DNA of 58,306 nucleotides, taken from the NCBI GenBank assembly GCA_038133845.1, contig JAYPUA010000017.1:1-58306 (forward strand), in the 5' to 3' direction. The DNA is from JAYPUA01 sp038133845 (GTDB lineage: Bacteria > SAR324 > NAC60-12). A program made the position numbers and the translations under genes. The notes under the pieces were generated by a model, which worked only from the letters and a program-made list of their open reading frames with translations, was not told the DNA's origin and did not search any database. Of the stretch, positions 27,653 through 36,779 are shown in pieces (position 1 is the first letter of the stretch; each line of letters opens with the position of its first letter).

Positions 27653-28939
27653 ATGAACCCTGCCGATTCTCTTTATTCCGACATTTCCGCACGCCGCGAC
27701 GAGTGTGTCGCCTTGACTCAGGCCTTGGTGCGCCTTCCCACCGTCAACCCTCCGGGAGAAGGCTACCGGGAGATTTGTGAGTTGGTGTCTGAACGCCTTG
27801 AGCCTCAGGGATTTGCCGCCACCTGGGTCCGTGGTGCAGGCTCTCCGGGAGACAGCGACCGCTTCCCCCGCTGGAACGTCATCCTGCGCCGGGAGGGGCG
27901 AAGTCCGGGGACCTGCGTGCACTTCAACTCCCACATCGACGTCGTTCCTCCCGGACAGGGATGGACGGTGGATCCGTTCGGTGCGGAAATCCGAGACGGC
28001 AAGATCTACGGCCGGGGGACCTGCGACATGAAGGGCGGGATGGCCGCTTCGATCATCGCTGTCGAGGCTTTTCTGGCGACGTTTCCGGACTTCTCCGGGG
28101 CCATCGAGATCTCTGGAACCGCAGATGAGGAGACCGGAGGCTATGGCGGCGTGGCCTACCTTGCGGAGCGGGGCTATTTTGCGCCGGAGCGGGTACAGCA
28201 TGTGATCATCCCGGAGCCTCTGCAGAAAGACCGGGTGTGCCTTGGGCATCGTGGAGTCTGGTGGGCAGAGATCGAAACGCTTGGCCGAATCGCCCACGGG
28301 TCGATGCCCTTCCTGGGAAACTGTGCGGTCCGGCACATGGGTGCAGTGATTGCGGAGCTGGAGGAGTCCCTCTTTCCACGTCTGCTAGAGAAGCGTACTG
28401 CCATGCCCGTAGTGCCTCCGGCTGCGCGACAGTCCACGCTCAACCTCAACTCTCTGCATGGCGGACAGCCCGAGCCCGAACCCGGAGACACCAGCCTGCC
28501 TGCCCCGTGCGTTCCCGATAGCTGCCGGTTGGTGATCGACCGCCGATTTTTGATGGAGGAGCAGATCTCGGAGGTCAAGCAGGAGGTGGTTGACCTGCTG
28601 GAGTCGCTCAAAGAGCACCGGCCCGAGTTTGCCTACCGGATTCGAGACCTCTTTGAGGTCCTCCCCACGATGACCGAACGCGAGGCTCCGGTCTCTCAAG
28701 CGCTTTCCCAGGCGATTCGTGAGCTGCTGCAGAAGGAGCCTGAGTATGTGGTCTCTCCCGGAACCTATGACCAGAAGCACATCGACCGCATCGGTCGGCT
28801 GAAGAACTGTGTCGCGTACGGCCCGGGCCTGCTGGAGTTGGCGCACCAGCCTGACGAGTATGTCGTGATCGAAGACCTGATGGACTCCGCCCAGGTGATG
28901 GGACGAGCGTTGATGCGCCTCACAGGAGCAGCGGGGTAG
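27653..28939 (+). CDS. M20-family peptidase/deacylase (ArgE/DapE type)
   Basis: 428 aa from the ATG at 27653. Dinuclear zinc hydrolase: metal-binding His in NSHIDVVPPG, Asp in GTCDMKGGM, catalytic Glu pair in ADEETGGYGG, and a later Glu/His. ArgE/DapE-type dimerisation domain present (about 190-310). The family covers acetylornithine deacetylase, succinyl-diaminopimelate desuccinylase and many amidases; the substrate cannot be read here and no biosynthetic neighbours are present. Confidence 0.88.
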   Translation: MNPADSLYSDISARRDECVALTQALVRLPTVNPPGEGYREICELVSERLEPQGFAATWVRGAGSPGDSDRFPRWNVILRREGRSPGTCVHFNSHIDVVPPGQGWTVDPFGAEIRDGKIYGRGTCDMKGGMAASIIAVEAFLATFPDFSGAIEISGTADEETGGYGGVAYLAERGYFAPERVQHVIIPEPLQKDRVCLGHRGVWWAEIETLGRIAHGSMPFLGNCAVRHMGAVIAELEESLFPRLLEKRTAMPVVPPAARQSTLNLNSLHGGQPEPEPGDTSLPAPCVPDSCRLVIDRRFLMEEQISEVKQEVVDLLESLKEHRPEFAYRIRDLFEVLPTMTEREAPVSQALSQAIRELLQKEPEYVVSPGTYDQKHIDRIGRLKNCVAYGPGLLELAHQPDEYVVIEDLMDSAQVMGRALMRLTGAAG

Positions 28940-29104
28940 GCCTCAGGCAAAACCGGATCTCGGGGGCGGCTCCTTCAGGGCATCGGCAAAGAAGGAGAGC
29001 GTGGTTTTGATCACGTGCCCCCCGGAACCGTAAAGAATCCACATCAAGCAAGGCACTCATCTGATGAAGCCAGACTGTTGAAAAGAGCAAAGGGGCAAGC
29101 GAGG

Positions 29105-31705
29105 TTGAGCACATTCAGAGCGCTGATTCTTTGGAGCATGTTGGGAGGGCTGTTGCTGGCCTTCATGATGGGACGCCCGGTTGCGGCCCAGGAGCCTTCA
29201 AAGGCTTGGCAGGTGGAAAAGCAGCAAGTTTGGACCTCTTCACTGGAGGCTACCGCCGAAGAGGCCCAGGCTGCGTTTGATGCCGGCCTGGGACAGCCGC
29301 TTGAGCAGGGAAAGATCCACTTCATGCTCCCCGGAAAGACCTGGATTCGCTTTGTCCCCCAGGCCCCTCCGGAAGAACTGTTTGCCGGGCGCTTGTTTGC
29401 CGGCAGTTTCCTGATTGACTCCGTGACTCTGCACACGCCCACGGGTGAACGGGATTCCCGAGGCGTCTATCACCGCTCCAACGCCCCTCTTCAGAATTTT
29501 CCGACCTACTTCTTTCCCGTCCCAGTCAATCAAAGCGGAAGCGCGCACCTGCTTGAGTTCGACCTGAAAAGGGATGGTCGCGCCCGGATCATGATCCTCA
29601 ATGACTCCGACTACCGAGCCCTGTTTCTGGAGAGTGTTTTGTGGCTCTCCATCTTTGTGGGTGCCGCTCTGCTCCTTGCCCTGGTTTCCATCCATCAAGG
29701 CATCGCTCAATTGCCGAAAAAACAGCAGAACTACCAGGTATTTGGGGCGTTTATTCTCCTGCTTTTCGGAGCAATCTTTTCCAGCTACGGAGACTTCGGC
29801 TACAGCTCGTGGCTTCCTCCAGGGGCGCAGTATCCGGTTTACCTGCTGACCGCTTGGGGGGCCATCTCAATGGGGTCTTGGGTCTTTGTGAATTTTTTCT
29901 CTACAGAAGGATCTCTCTCGCTTAAGGGATCTCCAGTTGTCAGGTGGATTTGGGGCTTGAACACAGGGCTGTACCTTTTCTGGATCTTCTTCACTTCATG
30001 GAGTTTCCCACTCCTGGTCGTTGTTTTAACCTCCTTGAATTATCTCGGACAGACCGCCTTCGCGCTGTGGGCTGTTTTCAAGAGACTGCCGATGGGGTGG
30101 CCTGTGCTCCTCACCCAGGCTGGCACAGCGCTTTTTGCTGCGGGCTTTCTGGCGGTCTACCTCTTGGAGTTTGGAACGGTTGAGGTGTCTTTTCGCTTCC
30201 GCTACATAGTCATGGTCAACGTCTTCCTGATTGGGGTGAACTATTCCATTTACGACCGCAAGCAAATCCGACAAGCTCAGCTGGAGCAGCGGCTGGACGA
30301 GTCACGCAAGCAGGCTTACGAACGGTTGCAGCAAGGGTTCTTGTCGCGAATGAGCCCGGAGATGCTCAGATTGACCTCCTACCTGAGCACCTGCTCACAG
30401 CTGCTCCAGGAGCCGGAGTACGGCTCGTCCGGGAAGGTCCCGGCTCAGCAGCTGCGTGTTCACCTTGATGAAGCCTTGCAGAACCTGCGGCTCTTCCTGC
30501 TGATCGGTCGCTTGTCTCCAGTCGCCTCTGCAGTAGAGCCCTGTGACCTGCTCCAGCTGCTGCACTCTCCTGTATCCAACTTCCGAAGCCGCCTGGAGCC
30601 GGGTCAGTTTTTCAGCGAGCAGATCCCGGAGAGCCTCCCTCTGGTTCAGGCTCACCCGGAGGCTCTGCAGATGATTGTTGGGTTGTTGCTTGAATTGGCC
30701 CGTGAGCACTCTCCCGGAATCACCACGCTCTACCTGGGAACAGAGGGCGTGAACTGCCGGGTCTGGGTCATGAAGGACACCCGCCACGCCAAGAGCTTGA
30801 GGTCTTCGATTGAGGTCGAATCCAAGGTTGGGCTGGAGGCTCCCTGGAACCCTCGCCTCTTGCTCTGTCAACGTTTGCTGCAGGAGCAAGGGATGGTACT
30901 GGAGGAATCTGCCTCCGAGTTGGGGCAAGCCTACGGCTTCGCGGTTCCTGTGGCAGGAGCCGCCTTGGTGCCACCACGACCAGAGCCTACACCTGAAGAC
31001 CTCCCGCAGGTCTGGGTGCTGGGCACACCCAGGTTCTGGACTCTGGGCGCGCTACAGCTCTTGCGTGAAACTCCGGATCTCGCCTTTCGTCACTTCAGCC
31101 GGGCTCCGGAGTTTATGAAACTCCTGCAAGAGGGCTCGAGCACTGAGGCTCCCCCGGAAATCCTTCTTGTCGATCCGTTGATGCTGTCAGGGGCGCAACG
31201 GCAAACTCTGAATGAGTTTGTGGAGCAGACTCAAGGGCGGTTGGTCTTGCTGGAAAGCCCTCGGGACGCATCCGATTCGAGCTCTCCGGAAAGCCTCTGT
31301 TTCCCGGAGGATCGAGTCCGTGCTCCATTGCTGCTACGCAGGCTCGCCAGGGCGGTCGGCCGGGAGCGCCAGTTTGGTTCTGTGCCAGAAGGCTCAGATG
31401 TGTTTCGCCGTCAAATGCTGGTTCAGCTGCTTCAGGACTCTCTGGAGTGCTGGAAGCGGTTTACAGGCAAGGACAAACTGGACCTGCTGAATGCCTCCGG
31501 AATCTGGAAGGTGCATGTGGACCTCTATACGGGCACACTGCGTTCCCGAGTTTTTGACATCTACCTCAAGCTAGAGACACTCCCGGAGCATCCGCGCTGG
31601 CAAGCGGTGATGAACACCGCGATCTATGTAGGGCAACTCATGCCTGAAGATCCACAGGGCCAGAAGCTGCTCGCGACTGCTCAGAAATTGCCGGAGTACT
31701 TTTAA
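29105..31705 (+). CDS. 7TM (7TMR-DISM-like) kinase-dead signalling receptor, first of a tandem pair
   Basis: About 866 aa from the TTG at 29105, with AGGGG 9 bp upstream and a good signal peptide (LSTFRALILWSMLGG...VAAQ). An in-frame GTG at 29015 would add 30 aa. Order: signal peptide; periplasmic domain of about 170 aa; seven or so membrane helices; coiled coil; histidine-kinase-like helices; degenerate ATPase region; receiver-like region; conserved C-terminal segment. Where kinases have MSHELRTP this one has RMSPEMLRL, so the phospho-acceptor His is Pro; N, G1 and G2 boxes are not recognisable. It therefore should not autophosphorylate. Coupled to the next gene (TAATG). Confidence 0.8.
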   Translation: MSTFRALILWSMLGGLLLAFMMGRPVAAQEPSKAWQVEKQQVWTSSLEATAEEAQAAFDAGLGQPLEQGKIHFMLPGKTWIRFVPQAPPEELFAGRLFAGSFLIDSVTLHTPTGERDSRGVYHRSNAPLQNFPTYFFPVPVNQSGSAHLLEFDLKRDGRARIMILNDSDYRALFLESVLWLSIFVGAALLLALVSIHQGIAQLPKKQQNYQVFGAFILLLFGAIFSSYGDFGYSSWLPPGAQYPVYLLTAWGAISMGSWVFVNFFSTEGSLSLKGSPVVRWIWGLNTGLYLFWIFFTSWSFPLLVVVLTSLNYLGQTAFALWAVFKRLPMGWPVLLTQAGTALFAAGFLAVYLLEFGTVEVSFRFRYIVMVNVFLIGVNYSIYDRKQIRQAQLEQRLDESRKQAYERLQQGFLSRMSPEMLRLTSYLSTCSQLLQEPEYGSSGKVPAQQLRVHLDEALQNLRLFLLIGRLSPVASAVEPCDLLQLLHSPVSNFRSRLEPGQFFSEQIPESLPLVQAHPEALQMIVGLLLELAREHSPGITTLYLGTEGVNCRVWVMKDTRHAKSLRSSIEVESKVGLEAPWNPRLLLCQRLLQEQGMVLEESASELGQAYGFAVPVAGAALVPPRPEPTPEDLPQVWVLGTPRFWTLGALQLLRETPDLAFRHFSRAPEFMKLLQEGSSTEAPPEILLVDPLMLSGAQRQTLNEFVEQTQGRLVLLESPRDASDSSSPESLCFPEDRVRAPLLLRRLARAVGRERQFGSVPEGSDVFRRQMLVQLLQDSLECWKRFTGKDKLDLLNASGIWKVHVDLYTGTLRSRVFDIYLKLETLPEHPRWQAVMNTAIYVGQLMPEDPQGQKLLATAQKLPEYF

Positions 31706-34395
31706 TGCGGCCTCTCTCCTTCCTCCTTCTGCTGAACCGGCTTCAGGCATTACGGCTTCTGCTTGGGGGAGTTCTCTGGGGCTGCCTGCTCTGCCAGACC
31801 GGTTCCGCGACACCCACCGTGTTGTCCTCTTCAGAGCAGCGCTTTGAGATTGAAGCATTCAACGTCTGGGCTCCGGAGTTGTCCGGAGCAGGCATTGAAG
31901 ACGCGCTTGTGGCCTGGAAAGAGGGCCGTTTTTTGCCCACCCGGGAAAGCGTCCTTCATCTGGAAGCACATCAAGATACCTGGATTTACCTGGAGATCGC
32001 TCCCCTTTCTCCTGAGGAGTTGCACCTTGACCTGAATGTACTCGCGATCCCTCTGAGCTTTTTGGCCCATTATCAACGGCCTCAGGCATCGGCGCCCTCG
32101 CTCACTCCCCTGCTTCTTCACGCTGACCAACAGTCTGACCACGGATTCCTCCTCAATGAGCCTCAACAACATTGGCTTCAGTTACGGTCCGGGACGCCAC
32201 AAAATATCCAGGTTTCCATCAAAAGTGCCGACCAGCACCTTGCAGAGGGTTGGATCAAACACTTTACAGTTGGGGTGATCATCGGCGCCCTGTTGCTGGT
32301 GAGCCTGTCCAGCACCTTCCATTCATATCCCGGTTACGGTTACAACTGGAGTATACTTTCGTTGTTCTACTTCTGTATCGCTGTCATCATCGGCATGGTT
32401 CTGGGCTACTTTCAGCGCTGGTTCGGCCTGGGGGCTACGGACTACGAGCTGTTGACGGGACTGCTGATCGTCGTCACGTCAATTGCTGGAGTCCGTATCC
32501 AGGCAAAATACTACGAAATTGAGTTTCCAGAGCAACAAATTGGCAACTGGGGCAGGCCTCATGCCTCCTTTGTATTGACAATCCTGATCGTGTTTCTTGT
32601 CTGGGGGGTGCTGGGGACGCCAAGATGGATCGAGTTTTCTCTCTCCGTCTCAATTGCGGCCTTTATGTTCAATGCCTACTGGGGCTCAAGGAAGGACCAA
32701 CTTGAATCAAGAGCTTTCAAAATCTCCCTGGTCTGGGCATCTCAGGTTCTGGGAGCCCTCAGCCTGCTCCTTATCGCCTGGGGCCTACAAAGGGGGGCTC
32801 CATGGGGGAACTCTCAGGACTACCTTGAGTGGGGGCTGCTGGCGCTCTCGATGGCGCTCTCTCTTCAGGTCATCGTACTCCGCAAGACGTTGCTCGCAGG
32901 CCAGACGAGCTTGGAACTCCAGCGATTGACCAGCGAGATGGAGCGGCAAAACACACACCTGGCCTATCGTCAATTGATCCAAGCTGTCGAGACACAGCTT
33001 CGTGCTCCACTCCTGGAGGCTTACCACCTCCTGAATCAGACGAGTTCCCAAGAGTTGCAGCTCACCTCTGCCCTGGAGCGCTACTCCGTAGAGATTTTGA
33101 ACCAGGGACTTCAGGTTTTAAGCACCCAATTGGACACCTTGCGAGAGCTTACGGGCCGAGAGGAGAGCCTGCAGGTCCGAGAAGCGGCATTCGAGCTGCG
33201 CTCCATGCTTTATGAATCTCAGGATCTGGTGGAGTCCCGAATCACCTCGGGAGTGAGGCTGGAGTTGGTTTTGCCACAAGAGCCTCTTGGAGTGAGGGGA
33301 GACCGCTGGATCATCCAGCTGGTGGTCGTTACCTTGTTGGAGAATGCATTCGAACATGCCGAGGCCTCAACCGTCCAGGTCGTCGTGCAAAAAGATGGTG
33401 ATCACTGGAAGCTGGAAGTGCGGGACAATGGAAAGGGGCTGCCTCCGGAGGTTCAGGGCTGGGTGCAAGACTTTCGGCCGGAGCAGGCCTCGCAAGCGGA
33501 GCCGCATTTGGGGCTGGGTATGTGCCTCCGGATGCTCGCGGCTCACCAGCAACCCCTTCGGTATCAAAACCTCTCCCCCGGAGCCTCTTTCAGCTTTCGC
33601 CTTCCTGATGCTGTCGCAGTAGATCCTCCTCCGATCGAGTCCATTCTCCCCAACCTGAACCCTCAGGACCACGAGCCTGCATATCGAGTGCTGATCTGCT
33701 CAACGGACGTGTGGGAGCGCAAGCTCCTGGAGTGGATGATGCGTCCTCTCAACACCGAGCTGAGAGTGCTGAACGACCCTGCGGCAGTGAGCCAGGAGCT
33801 CTCTCAGTACGAAATGAGAGACGGCGGTCCGGAGCTTTTGATCCTGGGGAAGGGAGCTGAGGATGCCTCCTTCTTGCTCAAGGATTGGAAGGCTCGCACT
33901 CCTGCCCTGGTGGTTGTTCAGGCTGCTCCACCGGACCCGCTCATTTTCGGACACGGCAAGCCGTACCCTGAACTGGACGCCCTGCTCTCCACCACCTTGC
34001 CTCCTCAGCGAAACCTCCACCTCTTGCGTGAACTCCTGCAGGAGGCGGTCCAGAGGCAGGCGATGCTGCCGCCCAAGGCAGAAGAGCGCCACGCAGACCT
34101 GGTCAAGCTGCAACTGGAAGCCCTGCGTGTCTGGACCCAGGTACTTGGAAAGGAAAAGGCAGCGCTGGCTCAGGAATCCGGACTCTGGAAAGTACACTAC
34201 GAACCCGAGCAGAATCGCTGGCGCACCCGAACCTTCGACCGCTACCTGCAGCACTCCTCCCTGCCCAAACACCCGCGCTGGAAGACCGTCTTGGGGACTG
34301 CCGAATTCGTCCGGGAACAAGCCGCCCCAGAAGACACCGCGTTCCTCCAACAGTTGATCCAGCGCGTGCAGACCCAATACGCTCCGGCATCCTGA
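31705..34395 (+). CDS. 7TM (7TMR-DISM-like) signalling receptor lacking the phospho-acceptor His, second of a tandem pair
   Basis: 896 aa; ATG overlaps the previous stop (TAATG). Same layout as its neighbour: signal peptide ending near GSA; periplasmic domain; multi-span membrane part (about 180-410); coiled coil; histidine-kinase-like region; receiver-like region; shared C-terminal segment. The ATPase boxes survive: LLENAFEHA near 544, VRDNGKGLP near 572, LGLGMCL near 602. But the H-box reads VETQLRAPLL in place of SHELRTPL, so His is Thr. It may bind ATP without transferring phosphate. The receiver-like part (VLICSTDVWERKLLEWMM) lacks the usual acidic triad. Ligand and output unknown. Confidence 0.82.
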   Translation: MRPLSFLLLLNRLQALRLLLGGVLWGCLLCQTGSATPTVLSSSEQRFEIEAFNVWAPELSGAGIEDALVAWKEGRFLPTRESVLHLEAHQDTWIYLEIAPLSPEELHLDLNVLAIPLSFLAHYQRPQASAPSLTPLLLHADQQSDHGFLLNEPQQHWLQLRSGTPQNIQVSIKSADQHLAEGWIKHFTVGVIIGALLLVSLSSTFHSYPGYGYNWSILSLFYFCIAVIIGMVLGYFQRWFGLGATDYELLTGLLIVVTSIAGVRIQAKYYEIEFPEQQIGNWGRPHASFVLTILIVFLVWGVLGTPRWIEFSLSVSIAAFMFNAYWGSRKDQLESRAFKISLVWASQVLGALSLLLIAWGLQRGAPWGNSQDYLEWGLLALSMALSLQVIVLRKTLLAGQTSLELQRLTSEMERQNTHLAYRQLIQAVETQLRAPLLEAYHLLNQTSSQELQLTSALERYSVEILNQGLQVLSTQLDTLRELTGREESLQVREAAFELRSMLYESQDLVESRITSGVRLELVLPQEPLGVRGDRWIIQLVVVTLLENAFEHAEASTVQVVVQKDGDHWKLEVRDNGKGLPPEVQGWVQDFRPEQASQAEPHLGLGMCLRMLAAHQQPLRYQNLSPGASFSFRLPDAVAVDPPPIESILPNLNPQDHEPAYRVLICSTDVWERKLLEWMMRPLNTELRVLNDPAAVSQELSQYEMRDGGPELLILGKGAEDASFLLKDWKARTPALVVVQAAPPDPLIFGHGKPYPELDALLSTTLPPQRNLHLLRELLQEAVQRQAMLPPKAEERHADLVKLQLEALRVWTQVLGKEKAALAQESGLWKVHYEPEQNRWRTRTFDRYLQHSSLPKHPRWKTVLGTAEFVREQAAPEDTAFLQQLIQRVQTQYAPAS

Positions 34396-34429
34396 ACTCG
34401 CCCCCAAACACTCGCCCCCTTTTTTAGGG

Positions 34430-34458
34430 TTGACAATTTGTTAGCACTCATTTAAATT
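34430..34458 (+). promoter_or_regulatory. Promoter of hsp20
   Basis: TTGACA at 34430-34435, 17-bp spacer, TAAATT at 34453-34458. The -10 box lies inside the CIRCE spacer, so HrcA binding would cover the promoter directly. Confidence 0.7.
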
Positions 34459-34467
34459 GAGTGCTAA
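34441..34467 (+). promoter_or_regulatory. Perfect CIRCE operator of hsp20
   Basis: TTAGCACTC, 9-nt spacer, GAGTGCTAA: exact consensus for the HrcA-binding site. It starts 6 bp after the -35 box and ends 66 bp before the hsp20 start. Confidence 0.97.
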
Positions 34468-34533
34468 CAAATTCGGGAGACCGAGCAGACTCAGTCTCCA
34501 GACCCGATCAAACCCATTCTCAATGGAGACCCC

Positions 34534-34953
34534 ATGAACCTGATTCAACGCAACCAAGTCAACCCCTTCTCCGCCTTGGTCGAGGAGCTCTTTGATGACT
34601 TCCTCACTCAGCCCCGCCAAGTCCGTCGCGGGTTTCACCCCGTACTGGAGCTTCGTGAAGAGGACCAGCGCTACCTGGCGCAGTTTGAACTTCCGGGCCT
34701 GACCAAGGAAGACGTCGCCATCTCTCTTGAGGATGGAGTGCTGACCGTAAAGGGTGAGAAGAAGTCGGAGGTTGAGGAGAAGCGCGAAGGTGTCCACTAT
34801 GTGGAGCGCCAGTTTGGCAGCTTCAGCCGCTCGGTGCGACTGCCCAAGGAGACCGATGTGGAAGGCATCTCCGCAGGGATGAAAGATGGCGTTTTGACTG
34901 TCGCGATTCCCAAGGCGACCAAGGTGGAGCGAAAGCTGATCTCGATCAACTGA
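34534..34953 (+). CDS. Small heat-shock protein Hsp20 family
   Basis: 139 aa from the ATG at 34534 (GGAG 5 bp upstream). Alpha-crystallin domain about residues 38-128 (QFELPGLTKEDVAISLEDGVLTV; MKDGVLTVAIPK). The C-terminal I-x-I anchor is ISI. ATP-independent holdase that keeps unfolding proteins soluble. Expression under CIRCE/HrcA control is supported by the perfect operator in front. Confidence 0.96.
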   Translation: MNLIQRNQVNPFSALVEELFDDFLTQPRQVRRGFHPVLELREEDQRYLAQFELPGLTKEDVAISLEDGVLTVKGEKKSEVEEKREGVHYVERQFGSFSRSVRLPKETDVEGISAGMKDGVLTVAIPKATKVERKLISIN

Positions 34954-34960
34954 CCGACCG

Positions 34961-34987
34961 GATCGTCACCTGTTGTGGGTGGCGATC
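34961..34987 (+). terminator. Probable terminator of hsp20
   Basis: 10-bp inverted repeat (34961-34970 with 34978-34987, one T-G wobble; core CACC/GGTG and GATCG/CGATC), 7-nt loop, followed by a pyrimidine-rich TCTCTCCTTCTTCC tail rather than a pure T-run. It begins 8 bp after the stop. Confidence 0.6.
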
Positions 34988-35124
34988 TCTCTCCTTCTTC
35001 CGGGCCACTCCTCGTGACGCCCTCAAGGTGCGTCCCTCAGGGGAGGTCCGGATCTCCCCTCAACTTTCAGACCACACCCCATCCTGCTCCAGGCACCTGT
35101 TCTGAAGGACGCCTGCAGCTGGCC

Positions 35125-35286
35125 TCAAAAGGTCGGCGGACTCAACTCGATGCTGTTGCCAGGCAGAAAGCCCGGGGGCCTCTCGAGCCCTGTCTCCGTA
35201 CTGTCGAAGTACAGCAGTGCCAAAAACAGGATCGCAAGGACGATCAGGAGGACTTTGCGTTCACGCGGGTCGAAGTCGTTCAGCAT
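35125..35286 (-). CDS. Small single-span membrane protein
   Basis: 53 aa from the ATG at 35286; the frame extends to about 35367 and the real start is uncertain, since no clear ribosome site is seen. One membrane helix (KVLLIVLAILFLALLYF) followed by a Pro-rich periplasmic or cytoplasmic tail. No family recognised. Confidence 0.45.
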   Translation of the reverse strand: MLNDFDPRERKVLLIVLAILFLALLYFDSTETGLERPPGFLPGNSIELSPPTF

Positions 35287-35385
35287 TGCGCTTTGGGGAG
35301 ACACGTTTAATCTGAAACGGATCTCAGCTTGGCGGACCCATGGGGAAAGCTCAAGCATTCCAGACACTCACTGAACGGAGACAAC

Positions 35386-36291
35386 ATGGAGACACGCTGG
35401 CATGGCGTTTTCCCGGCAATCACGACTCAGATGCACGAAGGGGGGCAACTCAACCTGGATGGCACCATTGCTCACGTGGAAGCCTTGATTGCCTCCGGGA
35501 TCACCGGGCTGGTTCTCCTGGGATCGCTTGGGGAAAACCAGTCGCTGCTTGCAGAAGAGAAGCGCCACCTCCTCAAAGAGGTTTGTGCTGCAGTCTCGGG
35601 ACGCGTTCCCGTCTTGAGCGGAGTGGCCGAGAGCAGCGTCGCGGAGGCCTGCTGCTATGTTCGGGATGGGGAAGCTCTGGGGCTGGATGGCTTCATGCTG
35701 ATGCCTCCCATGATCTACCGTTCTCCGGATGCCCGAGAGTCGCTCAATCACTTCCAGCAGGTCGCCTCGGCCACAGGGCTGCCGATCATGATCTACAACA
35801 ACCCGATCAGCTACGGCCACGACCTCACCCCGGAACTGCTGGAGCAACTCGCCGAGCAGGGCAACTTTGTCGCTGTCAAGGAAAGCTCCGGAGACCCCCG
35901 GAGGATCACGATGCTTCGCAACCGCCTGGGAGACCGCTACGCGCTGTTTACGGGGGTCGATGACCTGGTGCTGGAAAGCTCGATTCTCGGAATCGATGGT
36001 TGGGTGGCCGGCTCCGGGATCGCCTTTCCGGAAGAGAATCAGTACTTTTGGGAGCTGACGCGGCAGGGGCGCTGGGACGAGGCTCGCTCGATGTACCGCT
36101 GGTTTTCCCCACTGCTCAAGCTGGATGTGCATCCGAAATTTGTTCAGTACATCAAGCTTGCCGTTCAGGAGGTGGGCTTGGGACGCGAGTGGGTGCGACC
36201 TCCACGCCTGACGCTGACTGGATCGGAGCGTGAGCAGATCCTCCAGGTGATCCGTGAAGGGATTGAGGATCGCCCCCAGCTGCCCGCCTGA
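35386..36291 (+). CDS. DapA-superfamily aldolase/deaminase, possibly hydroxyproline pathway
   Basis: 301 aa from the ATG at 35386 (ACGGAGAC upstream). TIM-barrel Schiff-base enzyme: Tyr in MIYNNP (about Y136) and the catalytic Lys in VAVKESSGD (about K165). Instead of the GTTGE of lysine-pathway DapA it has GSLGENQSL, and VLSGVAESSVAEACCYV follows. Those features recall 1-pyrroline-4-hydroxy-2-carboxylate deaminases of trans-4-hydroxyproline degradation. The superfamily is certain; the substrate is a guess, and no other hydroxyproline genes are adjacent. Confidence 0.85.
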   Translation: METRWHGVFPAITTQMHEGGQLNLDGTIAHVEALIASGITGLVLLGSLGENQSLLAEEKRHLLKEVCAAVSGRVPVLSGVAESSVAEACCYVRDGEALGLDGFMLMPPMIYRSPDARESLNHFQQVASATGLPIMIYNNPISYGHDLTPELLEQLAEQGNFVAVKESSGDPRRITMLRNRLGDRYALFTGVDDLVLESSILGIDGWVAGSGIAFPEENQYFWELTRQGRWDEARSMYRWFSPLLKLDVHPKFVQYIKLAVQEVGLGREWVRPPRLTLTGSEREQILQVIREGIEDRPQLPA

Positions 36292-36345
36292 ACCCAAAGC
36301 CTTGCGGGCCTGCCCCCGGTGCCTCTCCTAGAGCGCCTGCGCGGA

Positions 36346-36717
36346 TCAGCTCGCAGGCTCCAGTGGCGGGTGGGCATACTCCCCGGAAACTTCTCGCCGC
36401 CAACTTTTTCTCCAGACCACTGCCTCTCGGGGTAACTCGCCGTAGAGGTGTGGAAAGGGGGCCTCTCCCGGCTCAGACTCTTCCCACCGGATCTCGGCTT
36501 CCACGCGAGCCGTGGCGATGGCCAGTACCTGCACCTCTGCAAATTGCTGAAAGAACCGATTCGCGGTCCGAGCCAGCTGCTCTGCCGTGGAGAGGTGGAT
36601 GAAGCCTTCTCGCTCCAAGCTCTCCGGGTGGTAGAGCGCCGGCAGCTCTTCATCAGGCTGAAAGGGGCACAAGTGGTACAGCACTTCTGGTTCCGGATGG
36701 GGCTTCCCAGGGGACAT
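36346..36717 (-). CDS. DUF952-family protein
   Basis: 123 aa from the ATG at 36717. Family signature: LYHLCPFQ near the start, then the EREGFIHLSTAEQLARTANRFF core and a C-terminal FPHLYGELPREAV. Function of the family is not established. Divergent from the SutA-like gene; the CIRCE-like element at 36762 lies 45 bp before its start and could control both. Confidence 0.85.
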   Translation of the reverse strand: MSPGKPHPEPEVLYHLCPFQPDEELPALYHPESLEREGFIHLSTAEQLARTANRFFQQFAEVQVLAIATARVEAEIRWEESEPGEAPFPHLYGELPREAVVWRKSWRREVSGEYAHPPLEPAS

Positions 36718-36750
36718 GCGCTCTCGTTGCAGATCGAAACAATTTGCCGT

Positions 36751-36779
36751 TTGACAGCTTGTTAGCACTTTACTAAGGT
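36751..36779 (+). promoter_or_regulatory. Promoter overlapping the CIRCE-like operator of the second SutA-like gene
   Basis: TTGACA (perfect -35) at 36751-36756, 17-bp spacer, TAAGGT at 36774-36779. Architecture is the same as at hsp20: the -35 box just before the operator and the -10 inside its spacer. Confidence 0.6.
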
